Assembly (NCBI GenBank): GCA_934489945.1
Contig: CAKSSY010000046.1
Location: 1 to 15,508 of the forward strand
DNA length: 15,508 nt
Reading direction: 5' to 3'
From: an uncultured Eubacteriales bacterium
Lineage (GTDB): Bacteria > Bacillota > Clostridia > Oscillospirales > CAG-272
Position numbers and translations under genes: made by a program
Part shown: piece after piece, positions 6,969 through 14,524 of the stretch
How the letters are laid out: the number at the start of each line of letters is the position of its first letter
Numbering within the stretch: position 1 is the stretch's first letter
Notes under the pieces: generated by a model
Told to the model about the DNA's origin: nothing
Databases searched by the model: none
The model's input: the letters and a program-made list of their open reading frames with translations, nothing else

Positions 6969-8066
6969 ATGGAGATTCTTTATGAAAACCTTTTGAACAT
7001 CGGATGGCAACAACTTGTCATGTGGGTCATCGGAGGACTGTTGATCTGGCTTGCCATCGTCAAAAAAATGGAGCCGACACTCCTCTTGCCGCTTGGCTTC
7101 GGTGCGATTCTTGTCAACATTCCTTTTGCCGATTCTATTCTTCCCGGTGGTTCGCTCACTACATTATATGAAGCGGGGATCGCAAATGAACTCTTCCCGC
7201 TCATTCTGTTTATCGGAATCGGGGCGATGATTGACTTCGGTCCGCTTCTCTCCAATCCCAAATTGATGATTTTCGGTGCCGCAGCTCAATTCGGCATCTT
7301 TTTCACGCTCTGCACCGCTTCCATGTTTTTTGAACTGAAAGATGCCGCTTCCATCGCCGTCATCGGCGCGGCAGACGGTCCCACGTCTATCGTGGTCGCC
7401 ACAACGCTCGGATCGAAATATCTCGGTGCCATTATGGTAGCCGCCTACTCATACATGGCTCTCGTTCCGATCATTCAACCGCCCGTCATCCGTCTGCTGA
7501 CCACCAAAAAAGAACGGTGCATCCGCATGGAATACAAGGATAAAGCCGTTTCCAAAACCACGCGGATTCTGTTTCCCATTGTAATCACTTTAATTGCAGG
7601 CGTCATTGCCCCCTCGTCGGTCTCCCTGATCGGCTTCCTCATGTTTGGAAATCTCATTCGCGAGTGCGGCGTTCTCGATTCGCTTTCCGAAACCGCACAA
7701 AAGGTACTTGCCAACCTTGTCACCATCTTTCTCGGACTTACCATTGCTTCCCAGATGCAGGCAGATAAATTTTTGCGTCTTGATACACTTATCATCCTTG
7801 GTCTCGGTCTTGTCGCCTTTATTTTCGACACCGCAGGCGGTGTACTGTTTGCCAAATTCCTTAATCTGTTCCTGAAAAAGAAGATCAATCCCATGATCGG
7901 TGCCGCCGGCATCTCGGCTTTCCCGATGTCGGGACGTGTCGTTCACAAAATGGGTCTGGAGGAAGATAATCAGAACTTCCTTCTGATGCACTCCATCGGC
8001 GTTAACGTCTCCGGACAGATTGCTTCTGTAATCGCGGGCGGTCTGATCCTCAAATTCTTTCATTAA
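6969..8066 (+). CDS. Na+-translocating decarboxylase, beta subunit (OadB/GcdB/MmdB family)
   Basis: Integral membrane subunit of biotin-dependent sodium pumps. It decarboxylates carboxybiotin (from oxaloacetate, glutaconyl-CoA or methylmalonyl-CoA) and exports Na+. The 365 residues contain many hydrophobic segments. Family signatures seen are GAADGPTSIV (133-142), whose Asp136 aligns with the essential Asp203 of Klebsiella OadB, then SYMALVPIIQPP (161-172), and a C-terminal block FPMSGRVVHKMG...FLLMHSIGVNVSG (319-349). The ATG at 6969 is preferred over an in-frame ATG at 6897, because 6897 lies in the structured leader while GGAAAGGA stands 5 nt before 6969. The gamma subunit gene follows after 14 nt. 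No alpha (carboxyltransferase) or biotin-carrier gene is present in the window, so the substrate cannot be told. Confidence 0.93.
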   Translation: MEILYENLLNIGWQQLVMWVIGGLLIWLAIVKKMEPTLLLPLGFGAILVNIPFADSILPGGSLTTLYEAGIANELFPLILFIGIGAMIDFGPLLSNPKLMIFGAAAQFGIFFTLCTASMFFELKDAASIAVIGAADGPTSIVVATTLGSKYLGAIMVAAYSYMALVPIIQPPVIRLLTTKKERCIRMEYKDKAVSKTTRILFPIVITLIAGVIAPSSVSLIGFLMFGNLIRECGVLDSLSETAQKVLANLVTIFLGLTIASQMQADKFLRLDTLIILGLGLVAFIFDTAGGVLFAKFLNLFLKKKINPMIGAAGISAFPMSGRVVHKMGLEEDNQNFLLMHSIGVNVSGQIASVIAGGLILKFFH

Positions 8067-8080
8067 GGAGGAGTATTGCC

Positions 8081-8230
8081 ATGTTTGATTTTCATCCTAT
8101 TGATTTTGTAGAAAACCTGAAATATATGGGGCTCGGAATGTTGGGAATTTTTGTCGTAATCGGCGTCATCATCGGTGTCACCATTCTTCTCAATACGATT
8201 TTCCGCGATAAAGATAAAAACGAAAAGTAA
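8081..8230 (+). CDS. small single-pass decarboxylase gamma/delta-type subunit
   Basis: A 49-residue protein preceded by an excellent site, AAGGAGGAG, 7 nt before ATG, just after the beta-subunit stop. It has an amphipathic N-terminal stretch, one membrane helix (about 17-38, rich in Gly, Val and Ile) and a short charged tail (FRDKDKNEK). Size, single helix and position fit the OadG/MmdD-type subunit that holds the beta and alpha subunits together. It lacks the long C-terminal linker and His-containing tail of Klebsiella OadG. Homology is too short to prove by eye, so the call rests mainly on context; the gene itself is well supported. Confidence 0.75.
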   Translation: MFDFHPIDFVENLKYMGLGMLGIFVVIGVIIGVTILLNTIFRDKDKNEK

Positions 8231-8493
8231 GCAACAGGATTCTCCGGAATTCCGCACCTGTACCGCGTTCTGCAAAAAGCATGGTCTCCCTATCGTGACA
8301 TCGACCGTCAGCGAGCGCGGAGCTAAGGCTCCCTTGTTGTGACTCGATTCAGACAAGCGTGCGGTTATGGTTACGGCACACCATCTCGCCTGCGAATCCA
8401 TCGGAATGACACGATATTCCTTCCTTTCAAAAGCACGGACGATTTGCCGCAACTGCAGACTTTTTCGAAAACCTCTGTTTTTCAAAGAAGCTC
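8231..8493 (+). other. unexplained non-coding stretch before the galactokinase-like gene
   Basis: About 260 nt without a credible gene. The frames that cross it lack ribosome binding sites or are antisense shadows of the next gene. It contains a small hairpin, GGAGC-TAAG-GCTCC (8319-8332), with a weak T-containing tail, and other short symmetries (TGAC...GTCA at 8296-8310, GTGC...GCAC at 8359-8379). The hairpin may end the decarboxylase operon, but as a terminator it is poor. Parts look like a dispersed repeat or a small RNA, without proof. Confidence 0.3.
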
Positions 8494-8522
8494 TTGACTT
8501 GATTCCGCTTTCATGGTACAAT
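8494..8522 (+). promoter_or_regulatory. sigma-A promoter of the galactokinase-like gene
   Basis: TTGACT (8494-8499) and TACAAT (8517-8522) are separated by 17 nt, with an extended -10 element (TGG directly before TACAAT). Start of transcription would be near 8529, giving a short leader of about 35 nt to the ATG at 8564. Confidence 0.8.
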
Positions 8523-8563
8523 ACTATAATGGAAATGACATTTGGGAAAGGAATTCCACCTAT

Positions 8564-9841
8564 ATGAATATACAAGATCTGATTCGGAAACTGAACGACG
8601 GCGATGTCGATTCTCTCCTTTGTGAGCTTTACGGCGAGGAAAATCTTGCGGCTCGGAAAACACGCTGTCTGGATGCTGTCGAAGAATTTCGTCGACTGTA
8701 CGGAGAGATGGACAATGTCGGCATTTTCTCGGTCTGCGGCAGAAGCGAACTTTCCGGTAACCATACCGACCATAACCATGGCTGTGTGATTGCTGCTTCC
8801 ATTGACCTTGATATCCTCGCCATAGCCGCACCGACCGACGGCAACATGATCCGCGTGAAAAGTGAGGGATTTCCCGAGGATGTGGTTGACTTCAGCTCTT
8901 ATACCTCCCCCGATAAGGCAAAATTCGGCAGTTCCGGCTCCATCATTGCCGGAATGTGTGATGGATTCCGCAAAAACGGTCATGCAATCGGCGGCTTTTG
9001 CGCTTATACCACCTCCAACGTTCTCAAGGGGTCCGGTCTTTCTTCTTCTGCCGCTTTTGAAGACATGATCGGCAATATTCTGAACCACCTGTTCAATAAC
9101 GGTAAAGTTTCCAATACCGAAATTGCAAAATTGGCGCAATATGCCGAGAATGAATTTTTCGGCAAGCCCTGCGGTCTGATGGATCAGGTCGCGTGCGCGG
9201 CAGGCGGAATCGTGGCAATCGACTTTGCCGACACAACAAATCCCGTCATTGACATTATGAATGTTGATATGAAAGACTATAAGCTGTGTATCGTCAATAC
9301 GGGAGGCAACCACGCCGACCTTACCGACGACTATGCGTCGGTTCCCGCCGAGATGAAAGCGATTGCCTCTTTCTTCGGCAAACCGTATCTGCGTGGACTG
9401 GATGAGAAAGACATCATTCATAATATTCCCACTCTTCGCCAAAAGTTCGGGGATCGTGCAATTCTCCGTGCCATGCACTTCTTCGCTGAAAATAAACGTG
9501 TCGGAGAACAGAAAAAGGCACTTCTGGAGGGAAACCTAGATGCGTTCTTTGAAGGCGTTTTGGCATCCGGACGCTCCTCTTTCTGCTATTTGCAAAATGT
9601 TTATACCACCAAGAACGTCCATGAACAGGGATTGTCTTTGGCTCTCTGCCTTGCCGAACAGTATCTGACCGGCAAAAAGGCGGCTTGGCGCGTTCACGGC
9701 GGCGGTTTTGCCGGAACGATTCAAAGTTTCGTTCGCGAAGTCGATGTGGCGGGTTATCGTCAATTGATGGACAGCGTTTTCGGCAAAGGTACCTGCATCG
9801 TCCTCCGGATTCGCCCCTACGGTGCAATTCGCATCCTTTAA
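8564..9841 (+). CDS. galactokinase-family GHMP sugar kinase
   Basis: Predicted ATP-dependent phosphorylation of galactose or a related sugar at C1 (Leloir pathway entry); cytosolic. The protein has 425 residues, slightly longer than classic GalK. GHMP motifs in order are GRSELSGNHTDHNHG (59-73), the ATP-binding GSGLSSSAAF (156-165), CGLMDQ (203-208) and HGGGFAGT (378-385). Asp207 corresponds to the catalytic Asp, and Arg60, His67 and Asp69 are kept. Where classic GalK reads GEHTDY, this protein has GNHTDH, so the sugar-binding Glu is Asn66. I recall a clostridial galactokinase-like subfamily with this spelling, but its specificity may differ. The ATG at 8564 is chosen over in-frame ATG 8513, which lies inside the promoter; AAAGGA stands 11 nt upstream. 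It is transcribed alone, ending in a terminator. Confidence 0.85.
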   Translation: MNIQDLIRKLNDGDVDSLLCELYGEENLAARKTRCLDAVEEFRRLYGEMDNVGIFSVCGRSELSGNHTDHNHGCVIAASIDLDILAIAAPTDGNMIRVKSEGFPEDVVDFSSYTSPDKAKFGSSGSIIAGMCDGFRKNGHAIGGFCAYTTSNVLKGSGLSSSAAFEDMIGNILNHLFNNGKVSNTEIAKLAQYAENEFFGKPCGLMDQVACAAGGIVAIDFADTTNPVIDIMNVDMKDYKLCIVNTGGNHADLTDDYASVPAEMKAIASFFGKPYLRGLDEKDIIHNIPTLRQKFGDRAILRAMHFFAENKRVGEQKKALLEGNLDAFFEGVLASGRSSFCYLQNVYTTKNVHEQGLSLALCLAEQYLTGKKAAWRVHGGGFAGTIQSFVREVDVAGYRQLMDSVFGKGTCIVLRIRPYGAIRIL

Positions 9842-9854
9842 CACACTCTCTTTT

Positions 9855-9897
9855 CGGCAGCCCCGCCCGTCCGAGCGGAGCTGCCGTTTGATTTTTT
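9855..9897 (+). terminator. intrinsic terminator after the galactokinase-like gene
   Basis: CGGCAGCCCCGC (9855-9866) pairs with GCGGAGCTGCCG (9875-9886), with one mismatch, followed by TTTGATTTTTT (9887-9897). Its T-run ends only 3 nt before the ribosome binding site of the next gene. Either that gene is transcribed from a promoter inside the kinase gene, or it depends on readthrough. Confidence 0.85.
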
Positions 9898-9900
9898 ATG

Positions 9901-9918
9901 AAAAGGAGATTGGCATTG
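9901..9918 (+). promoter_or_regulatory. ribosome binding site that selects a TTG start
   Basis: AAAAGGAG (9901-9908) is followed after 7 nt by TTG (9916-9918). The in-frame ATG at 9898 lies upstream of this site and in the terminator T-run, so it cannot be served by it. A further TTG at 9910 is only 1 nt from the site. Confidence 0.75.
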
Positions 9919-10338
9919 AAATCCATCGGAAATTCGTTTCTTGCCTCAATCAAACGATTTAACTTCAAACTCGTCCTGACGCTCTGTGCCTGCATCATTC
10001 TTTTCCTCTCCGTATTTCTTGTCCTGTGGGATCTCGGCTTTGAGATTCCGGTCAGCATCGCTTACGGCGTGATTACTCTGATAACCGCCGCGTGGTACAT
10101 CTTCGCCAATCGCGGCATGGTGGGAAAATTGCCGAAAGAGGAAGAATTGCCGCCCACTTGGGACAAAAAGGAACGTCAGGCTTTTCTTGAAGATCTTCGT
10201 GCACGTCGAAAAAAAACCAAACGAGCGATGCTCATTTTGATCCCCATGATCATCGTTTTCGCTTACAAAATTCTGGATCTCTATCTGTTCCCGGATTTCT
10301 CTCTTACCGCATTCATTTCTCTGCTGTTTTCCAAATAA
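9916..10338 (+). CDS. small membrane protein of unknown function
   Basis: Not recognised. The 140 residues carry three clear membrane helices: about 19-38, 44-64 and 105-124, the first two close together. Between the second and third is a polar, strongly charged loop (PPTWDKKERQAFLEDLRARR and more basic residues), predicted cytoplasmic by its positive charge. A last hydrophobic stretch at 127-138 may be re-entrant. No catalytic motif is visible. It is first in a same-strand run with walJ (17 nt downstream), rlmH and a transporter. The start is taken as TTG on the ribosome binding site evidence; starting at ATG 9898 would add six residues. Confidence 0.8.
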   Translation: MKSIGNSFLASIKRFNFKLVLTLCACIILFLSVFLVLWDLGFEIPVSIAYGVITLITAAWYIFANRGMVGKLPKEEELPPTWDKKERQAFLEDLRARRKKTKRAMLILIPMIIVFAYKILDLYLFPDFSLTAFISLLFSK

Positions 10339-10354
10339 CACCGAAGAGGTATTT

Positions 10355-11191
10355 ATGCAAATCTGTTCTCTGTACTCCGGCTCCGGCGGAAATGCCGTGT
10401 TCCTCAGATTGGGAGGCGTCTCCCTGCTTGTTGATGCCGGAAAAAGTGCCCGGGCACTTTGCCGCTCACTGTCTTTGATCGGCGTCGGAATTTCGGATAT
10501 TCACGCAATTTTTCTGACGCATGAGCATCGTGACCATGTCGCCGCACTTGAAAATCTGCTGAAAAAACAGGACATTCCCGTACATATTCCAGCCCCCTGT
10601 GCGGAGCATCTCCCCGAAACGGCAAACGATTTCGTTTCCCGCAACCTTGTGCTCCATCCGATTCCTTATACAACAGAAATAGAAGGTCTTACCGTCACTT
10701 CCTTTCCGACACCGCATGACAGTGCCGCCAGTGTCGGATTTCGTTTTTCCTTTAGGGAAAACGGAAAAGTAAGAAACGTCGGGTACGCCACCGATATCGG
10801 CTATTTGTCGGATACAATCTGTAACGGGCTTGCAGGATGTGAAGCGGTAGTTTTGGAAAGCAATCACGACATTGCTATACTGAAAGATGGTCCCTATCCC
10901 TACGCGCTCAAACAACGGATTCTTTCGCGTCGCGGGCATTTGTCCAATACCGATTGCGCCTCCCTCGCCGTCCGTCTTTCCGAAACGGGCACACGATACA
11001 TTCTGTTGGCACATCTGAGCGAAATCAACAACACACCGGACATAGCGTATGATGAAGTGTTCGGGGCTGTGGCAGGAAGCGGAACCGAGGTTGCCATTGC
11101 CGATCCACGCGAGCCGGTCTGGCTTCTGCGCGAAGAAGACCTGCCTGCAAATGATAATAACCCTTCGGAAAGGATGAGGATGTCATGCTGA
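10355..11191 (+). CDS. walJ: MBL-fold metallo-hydrolase, WalJ/YycJ family
   Basis: Metal-dependent beta-lactamase-fold hydrolase; in Firmicutes YycJ/WalJ is linked to cell-wall and DNA-damage phenotypes, probably as a nuclease-type enzyme. The protein has 278 residues, a usual length. Typical features are the opening CSLYSGSGGN (4-13), where the family usually reads SGSSGN, the metal site THEHRDH (55-61), then TPHDSAASVGF, GYATDIGYLSD, LESNHD and the family-typical C-terminal HLSEINNTPD. In Bacillus it sits in the walRK operon. Here no two-component genes are present; instead it overlaps rlmH by 7 nt, which implies translational coupling. Start ATG 10355 has AGAGG 5 nt upstream. Confidence 0.9.
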   Translation: MQICSLYSGSGGNAVFLRLGGVSLLVDAGKSARALCRSLSLIGVGISDIHAIFLTHEHRDHVAALENLLKKQDIPVHIPAPCAEHLPETANDFVSRNLVLHPIPYTTEIEGLTVTSFPTPHDSAASVGFRFSFRENGKVRNVGYATDIGYLSDTICNGLAGCEAVVLESNHDIAILKDGPYPYALKQRILSRRGHLSNTDCASLAVRLSETGTRYILLAHLSEINNTPDIAYDEVFGAVAGSGTEVAIADPREPVWLLREEDLPANDNNPSERMRMSC

Positions 11192-11664
11192 ATTTCCGCA
11201 TTGTCTGTATCGGCAGTCTAAAAGAAAGTTATCTACGGGATGCCGCTGCTGAATACGAAAAAAGACTTGGAGCTTTCTGCAATCTTTCCATCATAGAATT
11301 GAAAGAGCACAAGTTGTCGGATAATCCCTCTCCTGTCGAAATCAAAGACGCTTTGGATGAAGAAGCCGATCGGATTCTGAAAGCCACTTTGCCTCGTAGT
11401 TACAAAATCGCACTTTGCGTTGAAGGCAAACAATTTTCTTCCCCCGCACTTGCTGAAAAACTCGCCATGATCGGACAAACGCACGGCGCACTTACACTTA
11501 TTGTCGGCAGTTCTTTCGGACTTGCACCGTCGGTAAAATCGGCTTGCGATCTGCGGTTGTCGGTGTCCGAACTGACTTTTCCGCACCAGCTTATACGAAT
11601 TTTACTGTTGGAAATTTTTTATCGGTGTTTTAATATTCTCAAAGGAACAAAATATCACAAATAA
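11185..11664 (+). CDS. rlmH: 23S rRNA (pseudouridine1915-N3)-methyltransferase RlmH
   Basis: SPOUT-class methyltransferase that methylates pseudouridine 1915 in helix 69 of 23S rRNA on assembled ribosomes, using SAM; works as a dimer. The 159 residues match the family length. The SAM knot motif IVGSSFGL (106-113), LRLSVSELTFPHQLIR (123-138) and the C-terminal YHK are visible. Where many homologues read EQ(L/I)YRA this one has EIFYRCF, a mild deviation. The ATG lies inside the end of walJ, sharing ATGCTGA, with GAGGA just upstream. Confidence 0.97.
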   Translation: MLNFRIVCIGSLKESYLRDAAAEYEKRLGAFCNLSIIELKEHKLSDNPSPVEIKDALDEEADRILKATLPRSYKIALCVEGKQFSSPALAEKLAMIGQTHGALTLIVGSSFGLAPSVKSACDLRLSVSELTFPHQLIRILLLEIFYRCFNILKGTKYHK

Positions 11665-11682
11665 CAAAGGGACGGTCAAAAA

Positions 11683-12621
11683 ATGAAATCCAATCAAATC
11701 AAAGGCAATCTTTTCCTTGCCATTACCACTCTTATTTGGGGAACTACCTTCGTTATGCAGGACATGGCAATGGAAGTCATCGGACCTTTTGAATTTCAGG
11801 CGGTGCGTTCCCTCATCGGTGGATTGGTTCTGATCCCTGCCATTCTGATACTGGATGCCGTTCGGAAAAGAAACGGAACCTATCGAAAAATGTCCAAAGA
11901 GGAGTTAAAATTGCTGAGCTTCGGCGGCATTGTATGCGGTTTTTGTCTTTGTGTCGCCTCCTGCTTCCAACAGGTCGGCATTGCCTACGGCACTTCTGCG
12001 GGGAAAGCGGGTTTTATTACCGCTATGTATATCATTTTCGTCCCGATTCTCGGTCTGTTTTTCAAGAAAAAAGTCCAACCTTTATTTTGGATATGTGTGA
12101 TTCTTGCCGTCGGCGGTCTGTACTTGCTCTGCGTATCCGGCGGCGAAGACACGGAAGGCATCACGACGGGCGATCTCCTTATGCTCATCTGTGCGGTTGC
12201 TTTTGCTTTCCAGATCCTTGCCATCGATCACTTTGCCCCCAAAGTCGACTGTTTGAAACTCTCTTGTATTCAGTTTTTCATGTCCGGTATCTTTTCTTTT
12301 ATCCCGATGTTTCTGTATGAGGGCTTTCACATTGAAAAGATTCAAGCGGCGATTTTTCCCATCCTCTTTGCCGGCGTTCTCTCGTGCGGTGTCGCTTACA
12401 CACTTCAGACGGTCGGGCAGAAATACTCAAAACCGACGATTGCATCCCTCATCATGAGTTTTGAATCCTTTTTTGCCGCCTTTACCGAGGCACTGATTAA
12501 ATGGCGGTTGCCCTCTTCGCGTGAAATTTTCGGATTTCTGTTGATGCTTTCCGCCATTCTGCTTTCCCAAATTCAACTTCCCGTCAAAAAGAAAGATACC
12601 GCACCAAGGTCATCCACCTGA
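11683..12621 (+). CDS. DMT-superfamily transporter, EamA type
   Basis: Probable inner-membrane carrier or exporter of a metabolite; substrate unknown. The 312 residues have ten predicted membrane helices forming two EamA halves (about 7-150 and 160-300). The first helix has the family-typical TTLIWGTTFVMQ, and later come AGFITAMYIIFVPILG and the second-half helix GVAYTLQTVGQKYS. It starts 18 nt after rlmH with AAAGGGA 10 nt before the ATG, so it is likely co-transcribed. It ends at a strong hairpin. Confidence 0.93.
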   Translation: MKSNQIKGNLFLAITTLIWGTTFVMQDMAMEVIGPFEFQAVRSLIGGLVLIPAILILDAVRKRNGTYRKMSKEELKLLSFGGIVCGFCLCVASCFQQVGIAYGTSAGKAGFITAMYIIFVPILGLFFKKKVQPLFWICVILAVGGLYLLCVSGGEDTEGITTGDLLMLICAVAFAFQILAIDHFAPKVDCLKLSCIQFFMSGIFSFIPMFLYEGFHIEKIQAAIFPILFAGVLSCGVAYTLQTVGQKYSKPTIASLIMSFESFFAAFTEALIKWRLPSSREIFGFLLMLSAILLSQIQLPVKKKDTAPRSST

Positions 12622-12644
12622 TTTCCCTTCGCTCTTTACAAAAG

Positions 12645-12685
12645 AGGCTGCTGTAAAAAACGTCAAGTTTTTTACAGCAGCCTTT
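12645..12685. terminator. bidirectional intrinsic terminator between eamA-type gene and recX
   Basis: A 17-bp inverted repeat (12645-12661 with 12667-12683) has loop GTCAA. Both flanks give T-containing tails: TTTGCTCTATTT on the plus strand and TTTTGT on the minus strand. It serves the two converging transcripts. Its stem design (GGCTG then an A-run) resembles the hairpin at 2485-2521. Confidence 0.88.
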
Positions 12686-12699
12686 GCTCTATTTACGAT

Positions 12700-13359
12700 T
12701 CAAAGTTTGCCCGGCAGTTCATAATGTTCGACCACTTTTGCCGCCGCTTTAATCTCAGTAAAAGAATAACCAAAGCGTATCAGCCCGGAAATGACTTTCT
12801 GTCTTTCACTCTCGGCTTTTGGCAATGTTCCGTACTTTGCACGTATCAACTTCACACATAATTCGACAAAATCAATCGTATCAAGATATAGTTTTGCCGT
12901 CTCCAGTGCTTCTCCGTCATATCCCTTCTCGTGAAGGTGCATAAGAATTCGACGCTTTCCCCACATTTTATGAACGCAACACTCCGCCTCGCGTTCAGCA
13001 TCCTCGTTTTCTTTCAGATAACCGTTTCGCTGCATATATGCCGCTGCCTCAGCGGCAACATCATCATCAAAACCGCGGCTCCGCAGTTTCGCAGTAAGCG
13101 TTCTGACGGAGTTTCTTCCGTATGCCAAAAGCTCAAATGCCTTTTTTATGGCACGGTACTGCTCCTCGGCACACATAATCTCATAAAGCATTTCCCGGGA
13201 AATTTCAGCAGGCGGAACGGGGAGTCCGAGGTTCTCAAAAATCTTTTTCGGAATCGTAAATTTCCGCCGTTCGAACTTCTCGCCCTCCCGCATTTCCACT
13301 GTGAGAAGAATATCTCCGCCTTCTCCGAGAATCGCTCTGGAAATCAGCTCAATTCTCAT
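12700..13359 (-). CDS. recX: regulatory protein RecX
   Basis: Binds RecA filaments and modulates recombinase activity. The 219 residues have the all-helical three-repeat layout of RecX, recognisable in RNSVRTLTAKLRSRGFDDD, followed by VAAEAAAYMQRNGYL and later by WGKRRILMHLHEKGYD and RQKVISGLIRFGYSFTEI. An N-terminal beta-like lead (about 1-50) precedes the repeats, as in other Firmicutes. The ATG at 13359 is chosen because residues before it in the longer frame are just recA sequence in another frame. It overlaps the recA stop by 11 nt (ATGAGAATTGA), so translation is probably coupled, keeping RecX low relative to RecA. Confidence 0.93.
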   Translation of the reverse strand: MRIELISRAILGEGGDILLTVEMREGEKFERRKFTIPKKIFENLGLPVPPAEISREMLYEIMCAEEQYRAIKKAFELLAYGRNSVRTLTAKLRSRGFDDDVAAEAAAYMQRNGYLKENEDAEREAECCVHKMWGKRRILMHLHEKGYDGEALETAKLYLDTIDFVELCVKLIRAKYGTLPKAESERQKVISGLIRFGYSFTEIKAAAKVVEHYELPGKL

Positions 13360-14476
13360 CTTCGCTGTTTTCCAGTGTGCGGATGTCGAAATCATCCTCT
13401 CCGTCGCCATCTCCGTCCATGTCAAATTCATCGTTATCAAGATTCAAATTGCCACTCATCTCACGCACTTTCGCGTTTAACTCCTCAAACATTTCCGGGT
13501 TGCTCTCCACGATCTTCCTCACATTTTCCTTTCCTTGGCAAAGTCGTTCACCTTTATAGGAAAACCACGAGCCGCTTTTTTTAATCAGATCAAGAGCAAT
13601 GGCAATATCGACAACTTCCCCGATTCTGGAAATTCCCTTTCCATAAAGGATATCAAATTCCGCAACCTTGAAGGGAGGAGCCACCTTGTTCTTGACGATT
13701 TTACATTTTACCCTGTTACCGTAAATATCGTTCCCATTCTTGAGCTGTTCAGTTTTGCGAATGTCAATCCGAACCGAAGCATAAAATTTCAGCGCACGAC
13801 CGCCCGTTGTTGTCTCGGGGTTCCCGTAAATCACGCCGACCTTTTCACGCAACTGATTGATAAAAATAACAATGGCATTGCTTTTGGAAATCACAGACGA
13901 GAGTTTCCGCATTGCCTGCGACATAAGACGTGCCTGAGCACCAACCTGCGACGATCCCATATCTCCCTCAATTTCCTGTTTCGGAACCAGTGCGGCAACC
14001 GAGTCAATGACAACAACATCAATCGCCCCGGAACGAACAAGTGCCTCGGTAATTTCAAGGGCATCCTCACCGCAATCCGGCTGAGAAACAAGAAGATCGT
14101 CAATATTCACTCCAAGTGCCTTAGCATAAACGGGATCCAGTGCATGCTCCGCATCAATAAAAGCTGCCTCTCCGCCCGCTTTCTGAACCTCAGCAACAAT
14201 ATGCAGAGCAACAGTGGTTTTACCCGAAGACTCAGGTCCGAAAATCTCTATAATTCTGCCGCGCGGAACACCGCCGATTCCCAGTGCCATATCCAACGCA
14301 ATTGAACCGGTGGAAACCGCCTGCACCGCCATGTGGGTATTGGAACCGAGCTTCATCACAGTTCCCTCGCCGTAGTTTCGTTCCAACTGGGCAATGGCAG
14401 TATCCAGTGCCTTCATTTTTGCCTCTTTATCATCGGTTACGAGAACTGTCTTCTGTGGTTTTTTCGCTGCTTTCAT
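13349..14476 (-). CDS. recA: recombinase RecA
   Basis: DNA strand-exchange recombinase and LexA co-protease activator. The protein has about 375 residues. Walker A GPESSGKT (80-87), Walker B VVVIDSVAAL and the loop-2 region GNPETTTGGRALKFYASV are intact. The C-terminal tail is very acidic (DEFDMDGDGDGEDDFD), typical of RecA autoregulation. Two starts are possible: ATG 14485, only 1-2 nt after AAAGGA, or ATG 14476, 10 nt after it; the latter is favoured. A perfect sigma-A promoter lies upstream, but I see no standard Firmicutes LexA box (CGAAC-N4-GTTCG type) near it. Confidence 0.98.
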   Translation of the reverse strand: MKAAKKPQKTVLVTDDKEAKMKALDTAIAQLERNYGEGTVMKLGSNTHMAVQAVSTGSIALDMALGIGGVPRGRIIEIFGPESSGKTTVALHIVAEVQKAGGEAAFIDAEHALDPVYAKALGVNIDDLLVSQPDCGEDALEITEALVRSGAIDVVVIDSVAALVPKQEIEGDMGSSQVGAQARLMSQAMRKLSSVISKSNAIVIFINQLREKVGVIYGNPETTTGGRALKFYASVRIDIRKTEQLKNGNDIYGNRVKCKIVKNKVAPPFKVAEFDILYGKGISRIGEVVDIAIALDLIKKSGSWFSYKGERLCQGKENVRKIVESNPEMFEELNAKVREMSGNLNLDNDEFDMDGDGDGEDDFDIRTLENSEDEN

Positions 14477-14524
14477 ATTGTTCATTTCCTTTCCGGGTCA
14501 GCATTGCTTTTCGGTTATGAGACA

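Noticed and set aside
8319..8340. Hairpin GGAGC-TAAG-GCTCC as terminator of the decarboxylase operon
   Set aside because: The stem is only 5 bp and the tail (CTTGTTGT) is not a T-run, so it is not supported as an intrinsic terminator.
8063..9478. 471-codon open frame on the minus strand opposite the galactokinase-like gene
   Set aside because: It lies antisense to a gene with clear GHMP motifs, lacks a ribosome binding site and shows no family motif; the openness comes from the codon pattern of the plus-strand gene.
13535..14305. 256-codon plus-strand frame opposite recA
   Set aside because: Antisense to recA, with no ribosome binding site and low-complexity composition.
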